A stretch of DNA of 5,607 nt, taken from positions 1 to 5,607 of the forward strand of contig JAFMRP010000386.1 of the NCBI GenBank assembly GCA_017354095.1, written 5' to 3'. Shown in pieces: positions 1 to 4,804 of the stretch. Origin of the DNA: Ktedonobacteraceae bacterium. GTDB lineage: Bacteria > Chloroflexota > Ktedonobacteria > Ktedonobacterales > Ktedonobacteraceae. The first letter of the stretch is position 1. Every line of letters starts with the position of its first letter. Below the pieces are notes generated by a model. The model ran no database searches. It worked only from the letters and a program-made list of their open reading frames with translations, and was not told where the DNA came from. The translations under genes and the position numbers were made by a program.

Positions 1-337
1 CCACCTTCATCCGCACCGATATGGGTGGTCCATTTGGAACGTCTGTTGGAAAGGGAGACAAAGTGAGAAGGGCAACCTCAAGGGCCCCGTGCCACCACCC
101 GGCCACCCCTTGCCCCTACAGATTCGGGTGGGTCGTGCAAGATGTCATATTTTCGAGCGGGTCTCGTGTTTTTGCAAGACGAGACGATGGGATGAGGGAT
201 ATGCCGTATCTGACGCGTCACGGCGGGGACGCACTCTGCGAACGCACTACACAAGACGATAGCGACAAGAATGCGCTACGAGACGATATTCATGTAATGG
301 TGGTAGTATAGCATAAAATGTCGAGTTTTACAAGTAA
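1..337. other. Non-coding left flank, no convincing gene
   Basis: I see no supportable gene here. An open frame of 96 codons exists (21-311, plus strand), but its product is low in hydrophobic core, rich in Arg and Asp, resembles no family I know, and has no good ribosome binding site. The stretch holds a G+C-rich repeat-like patch near 71-120, a small inverted repeat (GTCTCGT 161-167 with ACGAGAC 179-185), a second copy of ACGAGACGAT at 278-287, and a 10-bp palindrome TGACGCGTCA at 211-220. From about 285 rightward it becomes A+T-rich. It is probably intergenic or decayed sequence. Confidence 0.5.
71..120. repeat. Probable interspersed G+C-rich repeat, copy 1
   Basis: The patch begins GGGCAACCTCAAGGG and ends CACCCCTTGCCCCTACA. 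Its outer parts GGGCAA (71-76) and TTGCCC (111-116) are inverted repeats of each other. It shares the 10-mer CCGGCCACCC (100-109) with a second patch at 4751-4760, and both are followed by a CTTACA/CCTACA-like end. From memory it resembles a hairpin repeat (CCGCAAGGG...CCCCTACA) scattered between genes in Chloroflexota and some other bacteria. That family assignment is inference. Confidence 0.4.
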
Positions 338-390
338 ACTCCATTGAATTCGACTAATATTTATTGTATATTAGTCGAATTCAATGGAGT
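338..390. repeat. 23-bp perfect inverted repeat with 7-base loop
   Basis: The left arm at 338-360 begins ACTCCATTGAATTCG. The right arm at 368-390 is its exact reverse complement, and the loop 361-367 is TTATTGT. Each arm carries a GAATTC. No mismatch occurs in 23 pairs and pairing stops sharply on both sides. It begins 63 bases past the stop codon of the leftward transporter gene, so it could form a strong 3' hairpin in that mRNA. Neither side has the T-run of a classical intrinsic terminator. Alternatives are a pair of abutted transposon ends or a tiny palindromic mobile element. No target-site duplication is visible. Confidence 0.8.
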
Positions 391-452
391 GTGAATAATA
401 TTTAGATAAATGTCTTTAACCTTTTTGAGTGAAGAGAAATGGGGCGCGACGT

Positions 453-1382
453 TCAACTGAGCGGAGACGCTGGATTGTTCGAGCGAGGTTTGTGAAAGCG
501 GATGTCTGCGGTAATGCAAACCAGTGCAGCAAGCACACAGAGTATTCCCAGTACCTGAGTCCACTGAAATGGCTCTTTGAGCAAAATGTATGACAAAATC
601 ACCGCGCTCGCCGGCACTATTCCCACAAACATACCTGCGGTACTCGCTGGCACCTTTGGTATTCCCTGGTACCATAAAAGGTAGGCACCCACTGTTCCAA
701 CTGATCCGTAGTAGGCCACGACCAGCCAGCCGCTTGTTGGCAGCGACTGAAAAGGGAAGTCGATCGCCTGGACAATGCCAAACGGCAAAAAGAAGAGAAA
801 TCCACAGAACGTGGTTAGAGCGGCTAAGACAAGCGGCGATATCTTCAATGATACCGTTTTGCCAAAAAGAGTCCAGAGGGCCTCTCCGATCACGGAACCA
901 CCAATCAGGAGGTCACCTATCACTGAATGTGGTGTGCCAGAAGGAGCGCTGCCGCTCAAGTTGATGATGACCATGCCAAGGATCACCAGGAGAAGACCTA
1001 TAATCTTCTTCTGCCCAAACCGCTCGCGCAGAAACATATACGAGAGAGCCGCCGTGACGACTGGTGCGGTTCCTAAAATAATCCCGCTCTCGGTGGCAGA
1101 GGTCCACTTGAGGCCGTAAAGCAGAAAGATGCTGTACAAAAAGTTCCCGAAAAAGGATATGAGGACAATCCTGAGCAGATCTTTTTTCATAATCTGGGGG
1201 AAGGGGTTCTCAGCTCTCAGAACAAGTGGGAACAACAGGGCTGAAGCCAGGGCAAAACGCAGGGTAGAAGCAAGAAAGAGGGGAAAGCCATCAGAGATGA
1301 TCTTTCCGGCGACGACCGTACTCCCAACAAGGATCATTGCACTGGTTATCTGCGCATAGGGGAGAAAGGCACTTTTTTTCAT
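453..1382 (-). CDS. EamA/DMT-family transporter, 10 membrane helices
   Basis: This is a 309-residue integral membrane protein of the drug/metabolite transporter superfamily, whose members move small metabolites such as amino acids, nucleotides or drugs across the inner membrane. It is almost entirely hydrophobic and has the two-repeat EamA layout. The first repeat spans about residues 10-142, with the typical GSTVVAGKI opening and an ATESGIILGTAPVVTAALSYMFLRER stretch interrupted by short loops. The second spans about 156-292, with a matching FVGIVPASAVILSYILLKEP segment. The start at 1382 (MKKSAF) is chosen because EamA homology begins there and a GAGAGG lies 10 bases upstream. A longer frame to 1688 would add 102 non-membrane residues and run into the neighbouring regulator. 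It is divergent from a MocR-type regulator, which probably controls it. The substrate cannot be read from the sequence. Confidence 0.93.
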   Translation of the reverse strand: MKKSAFLPYAQITSAMILVGSTVVAGKIISDGFPLFLASTLRFALASALLFPLVLRAENPFPQIMKKDLLRIVLISFFGNFLYSIFLLYGLKWTSATESGIILGTAPVVTAALSYMFLRERFGQKKIIGLLLVILGMVIINLSGSAPSGTPHSVIGDLLIGGSVIGEALWTLFGKTVSLKISPLVLAALTTFCGFLFFLPFGIVQAIDFPFQSLPTSGWLVVAYYGSVGTVGAYLLWYQGIPKVPASTAGMFVGIVPASAVILSYILLKEPFQWTQVLGILCVLAALVCITADIRFHKPRSNNPASPLS

Positions 1383-1386
1383 CTGG

Positions 1387-1400
1387 ACAATACCTCTCAG
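1387..1400 (+). promoter_or_regulatory. Candidate MocR operator, copy A (ACAATACC-N3-CAG)
   Basis: ACAATACCTCTCAG here matches ACAATACCATGCAG at 1531-1544 in 11 of 14 positions, in the same orientation. It overlaps the transporter's ribosome binding site (GAGAGG on the minus strand, 1393-1398). The characterised MocR regulator GabR of Bacillus subtilis binds direct repeats containing ATACCA, so the ATACC core is suggestive. Binding by this regulator is inference. Confidence 0.35.
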
Positions 1401-1530
1401 TGATAGGCTCTCTTCAGATGCACCGCCTACGGCGGCACGGGAAGGGAGAAATGCGGGCGGGGCCCCATCATCTGAACCTTGATAGAATAACGGAGAGCGT
1501 TGTCGAAGCATGTTCGTCATTCCAGGGTGT

Positions 1531-1544
1531 ACAATACCATGCAG
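1531..1544 (+). promoter_or_regulatory. Candidate MocR operator, copy B (ACAATACC-N3-CAG)
   Basis: ACAATACCATGCAG is the second copy of the direct repeat found at 1387-1400, 144 bp away start to start. It overlaps the possible -10 box TACAAT (1530-1535) of the rightward gene and contains ATACCA, the core reported for GabR. Looser ATACC-like cores also occur at 1586-1591 (GTACCA) and 1611-1616 (ATACCC). Position over a putative promoter would suit autoregulation, which is inferred. Confidence 0.35.
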
Positions 1545-1570
1545 GAACTGGTCTGGTGTAGAGCCAGTTC
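1545..1570. repeat. Inverted repeat GAACTGG/CCAGTTC before MocR gene
   Basis: GAACTGG at 1545-1551 and CCAGTTC at 1564-1570 are perfect inverted repeats. Allowing one bulged base the stem extends to TCT/AGA, leaving a GGTGT loop. It directly follows copy B of the direct repeat and lies 47 bases before the regulator's start codon. It could be an operator or a leader hairpin. No T-run follows, so it is not an intrinsic terminator. Confidence 0.4.
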
Positions 1571-1617
1571 TAACGATTTGTGATGGTACCACTTTGGAGA
1601 AAAGGGAAGCATACCCG

Positions 1618-3015
1618 ATGTTCTGGATTCCCATTGAACGGTCTTCGCCCAAACCCCTCATCCGGCAGGTGTATGAGCACATTCGCACACAAATCCTCTG
1701 CGGCGCGCTTCAAGGAGGGGCCCAACTCCCATCGACGCGTGAGCTTGCGGCGAGCTTGCATATTTCGCGCAATGTGGTTCTGGAGGCATATGATCAGTTG
1801 CTAGCAGAAGGCTATATCGAAAGTCGTGCGGGCTCTGGCACCTATGTCGCGGAAGGTCTCTATTTTGAGAGAGAGCAAAGCAGACCTGATGTTTCGCTGG
1901 CGCTCTCGACCGCAACGATGCGGCCGGAAAACCATCTGATCGATTTCCGTTCGGGACTGCCTGCGCTTGATCTCTTCCCGCGCAAGCAGTGGAGCCGGCT
2001 GGCACAAAACGTTTATACAAAGACGGAACCTGACCTCTTTGGCTATGATAACCCGGAAGGGCGCCCGGAGTTGCGTACCACTCTGGCCCGCTATCTCCAG
2101 CGCACACGTGGGATCTCCTGCCAACCAGAACATATTCTGATCCTCTCAGGGGCATCCCAGGCATTTTCACTACTGAACAGGCTCCTGCTTTCCCCCAACG
2201 ATGCAATGGTGATTGAAGATCCCGTGAACTATGAAGTGCAATTGATTCTCTCGTTTTCAGGCGCACAGCTTGTTCCTGTGCCGGTTGATGAACACGGTAT
2301 GCAAACGGATTTGCTCCCTCACACCAAGCGACCGCGTTGTATTCTGGTGACGCCCTCCCACCAGTTTCCTCAGGGCGGAATTCTTCCCATTCAGAGACGT
2401 TTGCAACTGCTCCAGTTTGCTCGTACCGTCGATTGTTACCTGGCCGAAGACGATTATGATAGCGAATTCCGTTACGTGGGGAATCTTATCAGCTCTCTGC
2501 AAGGGCTCTGCCCAGAACGCGTGATCTACATTGGCACATTCTCGAAAAATCTGTCTCCGGCACTTCGCCTGGGCTATCTTGTCCTTCCCACAGAGCTGGT
2601 CGAACGTGCTCGCAGCATCAAACGCTTGCTCGATCTGCACTCTCCCTCGCTTGAACAGCTCATACTGGCTCAGTTTATCGAAGCGGGTCATCTAGAACGC
2701 CATATAGTGAGAATGAAGCGCGTGTATCAGAAGCGACGGAATATCCTGATCACGCAACTGCGGCAGCATTTCTCCGACCAGGTTGAAATTCTTGGTGACG
2801 CGACCGGCCTCCATCTTGTGGCTCGCTTCCCTCGGGTAAGATTCACAGCGGAAACCATCGCTGCTGTTGAGCAGGCAGGAGCACGTGTCTATCCTGTCGA
2901 ACAGCATGCAGTTGTCAAGGGCCAACATGTCCATGACATTATCCTGGGCTACAGTCACCTCTCACCTGCCCAAATTGAGCAAGGCGTCGGGCGAATCAAG
3001 CTCGCGATTGACTAA
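1618..3015 (+). CDS. MocR/GabR-type regulator: GntR helix-turn-helix plus aminotransferase-like domain
   Basis: This 465-residue cytoplasmic transcription factor belongs to the MocR (PdxR/GabR) subfamily of GntR regulators. Residues about 10-78 form a GntR winged helix: PLIRQVYEHIRTQI, then LPSTRELAASLHISRNVV and YIESRAGSGTYV. Residues about 105-465 are a fold-type I aminotransferase-like domain. It has the PLP-binding lysine in GTFSK (Lys310), the cofactor-contacting Asp in AEDDYDSEFRY (near 279), and Arg317 in the LSPALRLGY segment. All expected PLP residues appear present, so cofactor binding is likely. The start at 1618 is favoured over 1510 because GntR homology begins at once and AAGGGAAG lies about 9 bases upstream. 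It faces the EamA transporter, a common MocR arrangement, and probably regulates it in response to an amino compound or PLP. The effector is unknown. Confidence 0.95.
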   Translation: MFWIPIERSSPKPLIRQVYEHIRTQILCGALQGGAQLPSTRELAASLHISRNVVLEAYDQLLAEGYIESRAGSGTYVAEGLYFEREQSRPDVSLALSTATMRPENHLIDFRSGLPALDLFPRKQWSRLAQNVYTKTEPDLFGYDNPEGRPELRTTLARYLQRTRGISCQPEHILILSGASQAFSLLNRLLLSPNDAMVIEDPVNYEVQLILSFSGAQLVPVPVDEHGMQTDLLPHTKRPRCILVTPSHQFPQGGILPIQRRLQLLQFARTVDCYLAEDDYDSEFRYVGNLISSLQGLCPERVIYIGTFSKNLSPALRLGYLVLPTELVERARSIKRLLDLHSPSLEQLILAQFIEAGHLERHIVRMKRVYQKRRNILITQLRQHFSDQVEILGDATGLHLVARFPRVRFTAETIAAVEQAGARVYPVEQHAVVKGQHVHDIILGYSHLSPAQIEQGVGRIKLAID

Positions 3016-3045
3016 AGTTGATGGGGGCAAAAGAAGAAAGTTCTC

Positions 3046-3075
3046 TTGACAAAGCTTCTGACAGCATGTTATACT
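3046..3075 (+). promoter_or_regulatory. Strong sigma-70-type promoter of the tetR-MBL operon
   Basis: The -35 box TTGACA (3046-3051) is perfect and the -10 box TATACT (3070-3075) differs from consensus at one base. The spacing is 18 bp, and TG at 3067-3068 gives an extended -10. Transcription would begin near 3082, inside the 27-bp palindrome. It starts only 30 bases past the preceding MocR gene, so the two genes are likely separate transcription units although they point the same way. Confidence 0.85.
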
Positions 3076-3077
3076 TT

Positions 3078-3104
3078 TATCGAACCGAACTGTTCGGTTC
3101 GATA
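3078..3104. promoter_or_regulatory. TetR operator: 27-bp perfect palindrome
   Basis: The half-site TATCGAACCGAAC (3078-3090) is followed by a single central T (3091) and its exact reverse complement (3092-3104). Within each arm the pentamer CGAAC occurs twice in tandem, so the core reads as doubled CGAAC facing doubled GTTCG. It begins 2 bases after the -10 box and covers the predicted transcription start, ideal for repression. It ends 13 bases before the start codon of a TetR-family gene, the usual place for a self-repressing TetR operator. The 13-bp arms are long for a single dimer and may bind two dimers. Confidence 0.9.
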
Positions 3105-3117
3105 GGAGAGAGAAGAT

Positions 3118-3771
3118 ATGGCACCCGAACAAGAGACGTCCCGCAAGAAGGCCAAGCGTGAGCAGATTCTCACGGCTGCCAGACGGCTGTTCTTACAGCA
3201 AGGCTTCGCACAGACCAGTACAGAGGCCATCCGGCTCACGGCGGGGGTATCCAAGGAAACCTTATATCGCTACTATGCCAGCAAAGAGGAGCTGTTTGCC
3301 GATGTCCTGCAGCAGTTGACCCTGGAACAGATTCCTCAGTTGGAGGTCGAGAGCCTTCCAGAGATGAGGGATCGTGAGGCGTTTCGACTGGCCCTGCTGC
3401 GTCTCTCGCAGCGGCTGATCGCAGTGATGATGCAGCCAGAGTACCTGGCGCTGCTACGCATCATTGTGGCCGAGACGCCACGCTTTCCCCAGCTCGGAGC
3501 GTTGTTTCGTGCAACCGTACCTGAGCAATCGCTGGCTTCCCTGACGGCACTCTTTCAGCAGGAAGGGGAGGCTCTCGATGGGGAAGCTGTGGCTCGCATG
3601 CTGCTTGGATCGCTGCTCACCTACGCGCTGCTCGATGGCTTGCTCGCCACCGATAGCGCCCCGCCACCGCCTGAGCGCCTGGTTGCCATTGTGGATCTCT
3701 TGATTCGAGCGATCAGTACACACGGAAAGGAGTTCTGTTCTCATGACGAATCCACATCATTCCTCGCGTGA
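3118..3771 (+). CDS. TetR/AcrR-family transcriptional repressor
   Basis: This is a 217-residue one-component repressor. Residues about 14-64 are a textbook TetR_N DNA-binding domain: KREQILTAARRLFLQQGF, then TSTEAIRLTAGVSKETLYRYYASKEELF. Residues about 85-205 are helical and form the ligand-binding and dimerisation domain. The LLRIIVAETPRFPQL segment recalls the AefR-like C-terminal type, a moderately confident assignment. The start has AGGAGAG 7 bases upstream. The gene sits directly behind a strong promoter with a 27-bp palindrome and overlaps the next gene by 29 bp. It therefore most likely represses its own operon and is released by a ligand related to the substrate or product of the MBL-fold protein. 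The ligand cannot be predicted. The overlap encodes its last residues (HDESTSFLA), which look non-essential. Confidence 0.95.
   Translation: MAPEQETSRKKAKREQILTAARRLFLQQGFAQTSTEAIRLTAGVSKETLYRYYASKEELFADVLQQLTLEQIPQLEVESLPEMRDREAFRLALLRLSQRLIAVMMQPEYLALLRIIVAETPRFPQLGALFRATVPEQSLASLTALFQQEGEALDGEAVARMLLGSLLTYALLDGLLATDSAPPPPERLVAIVDLLIRAISTHGKEFCSHDESTSFLA
3727..3732 (+). promoter_or_regulatory. Ribosome binding site inside tetR for the MBL gene
   Basis: AAGGAG lies 10 bases before the ATG at 3743 and within the coding sequence of the TetR gene. It supports the overlapping start over any later ATG and implies translational coupling of the two genes. Confidence 0.75.
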
Positions 3772-4714
3772 ACTGGCCGAACGTCCACGCGATTACCTGG
3801 GACCCAATCTCAATCCCAACGGCCTTGTGCTCACGCCACATCGGCTGGGAGAGGGCGTCTATGCGCTGATGGCGAATATGGCGCCAAAAGATAATAACGG
3901 AGTGATTATTGGTGAGAAGTACGCCCTGGTCATCGACGCAGGGATCAATGGGGCCATCTCCCGACAGATTCAGGACCTGGTACGTCAATTGACAGATAAG
4001 CCGCTGCGCTACCTGGTGAATACTACCTATCACGGCGATCATACCTTTGGTAATGCCGCTTTTCCTGAAGAAGTTACCGTGATCAGTTCCCGGCAGAACA
4101 AGGCGAGTATGCGCGATCTCGACTACGAAAAGAAGATGCGCTTTGGCAATCTGCGTGGTGATCAAGATGTCCTTGCGGATGTGACGGTGTGGCGCCGGCC
4201 AGATGTGGTATTCGAACACTTCTGCGCCATTGACCTGGGCAACAAGGTGGTGGAGCTCTGGCACTTTGGTCCCGGTAATGCGCCAGGCGACACCATCGTC
4301 TACGAGCCTGAGAACAAAGTTGCCTGGACAGGTAATTTCCTGATGGCAGCGGGTCTGCCAGCTATGCTCCTGGAGGGCGGCCCTGGACCTTACATCGAAA
4401 CATTGAAAGCCACGCAAGCTCAACTTTCGATCAACACGATTGTGCCAGGACATGGTCCAATGGGTGAAGGAAAGGGGTCACTTGAACACTTTCTTGCCTA
4501 CATGCAGTCCTTACAGGAGCAGGTTGGGAAGGCCTTTGCCTCAGGCTGGAGCCTGGAGGAGACTCTGGAACGTGCTGCTCAGCCTGCCCTGCTCTCTCTT
4601 CCGGCGTCGATGCCCGTTACTCCCGAATCGGAGGCGCTGCTTGTGCATTTGCACCGTTTGAATGTTTTAGCCACCTATCGGGAATTTGAGAAGGGCAGTT
4701 CACAGAAGGCGTAA
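3743..4714 (+). CDS. Metallo-beta-lactamase-fold protein with altered metal site
   Basis: This 323-residue protein has the MBL-fold order of motifs. An early strand pair ends in YALVIDAG (about 60-67), followed by NTTYHGDHTFGN (93-104), HFGPGNAPGDT (174-184), AWTGNF (194-199) and VPGHGP (234-239). Against the canonical ligands, the HxHxDH motif is Thr95-x-His97-x-Asp99-His100. The third-motif His is Asn179 and the bridging Asp is Asn198, while the last His237 is kept. Four of seven ligands therefore remain, and the second metal site (Asp, His, His) is more intact than the first. The overall layout resembles single-domain hydrolases with the GPAHTPGD signature. About 85 C-terminal residues follow the fold and are helical. 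No signal peptide is seen, so it is cytoplasmic. It is coupled to a TetR repressor, suggesting an inducible hydrolase or oxygenase-like role. The substrate is unknown. Confidence 0.9.
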   Translation: MTNPHHSSRELAERPRDYLGPNLNPNGLVLTPHRLGEGVYALMANMAPKDNNGVIIGEKYALVIDAGINGAISRQIQDLVRQLTDKPLRYLVNTTYHGDHTFGNAAFPEEVTVISSRQNKASMRDLDYEKKMRFGNLRGDQDVLADVTVWRRPDVVFEHFCAIDLGNKVVELWHFGPGNAPGDTIVYEPENKVAWTGNFLMAAGLPAMLLEGGPGPYIETLKATQAQLSINTIVPGHGPMGEGKGSLEHFLAYMQSLQEQVGKAFASGWSLEETLERAAQPALLSLPASMPVTPESEALLVHLHRLNVLATYREFEKGSSQKA

Positions 4715-4736
4715 GGGGATTCTGGGAGGGGTGCAA

Positions 4737-4773
4737 GCCGGCCCCCGCCTCCGGCCACCCGCAAGGGGTAGCC
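4737..4773. repeat. G+C-rich hairpin repeat between convergent genes, copy 2
   Basis: GGCCACC (4753-4759) and GGTAGCC (4767-4773) pair at 6 of 7 positions around a CGCAAGG loop. Just before, GCCGG (4737-4741) pairs with CCGGC (4751-4755), giving an alternative fold. The 10-mer CCGGCCACCC and the TTACA end link it to the patch at 71-120. It lies between the stop codons of two converging genes (4714 and 4805), so it could end transcription from either side, but it has only a weak T-rich tail (TTACATTT). The repeat-family assignment is inference. Confidence 0.4.
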
Positions 4774-4804
4774 TTACATTTCCGGGGGGACGAGAGAGGT
4801 GACC

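Larger units (their letters stand above)
1383..1617. promoter_or_regulatory. Divergent promoter/operator region, transporter and MocR gene
   Basis: This 235-bp gap must hold both promoters. No strong consensus pair stands out. A TACAAT at 1530-1535 could be the -10 box for the rightward gene, but its -35 is poor. On the minus strand TCGACA followed 16 bases later by TATCAA is a weak candidate for the transporter. Weak boxes would fit activator-dependent promoters, though this is inference. Repeated elements are present: ACAATACC-N3-CAG twice, a hairpin at 1545-1570, an 8-bp inverted pair TTCAGATG (1413-1420) and CATCTGAA (1469-1476), and CCGCC-TAC-GGCGG at 1423-1435, which would lie in the transporter leader. 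Confidence 0.55.

Noticed and set aside
21..311. 96-codon open frame in the left flank
   Set aside because: It has no family resemblance, no clear ribosome binding site, and crosses repeat-like sequence. The codons just before and at its start (TFIRTDMGG) faintly recall the C-terminal part of short-chain dehydrogenases, but the similarity stops after about nine residues.
338..390. Classical intrinsic terminator
   Set aside because: The stem is strong but no T-run follows on either strand, so I annotate it as an inverted repeat of uncertain role.
1510..1617. Upstream ATG at 1510 for the MocR gene
   Set aside because: The 36 extra residues precede the normal GntR domain start and cover the putative -10 box and repeats. 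The ATG at 1618 has a suitable ribosome binding site.
1383..1688. N-terminal extension of the transporter frame by 102 codons
   Set aside because: The added residues have no membrane character or family match, would overlap the start of the MocR gene, and a good ribosome binding site supports the start at 1382.
1658..2266. 202-codon antisense open frame over the MocR gene
   Set aside because: It is a shadow of a strongly supported gene, and its product has no recognisable domain.
3713..4453. 246-codon antisense open frame over the MBL gene
   Set aside because: It is opposite a clearly recognisable MBL-fold gene, its product resembles no family, and such shadow frames are expected from codon bias.
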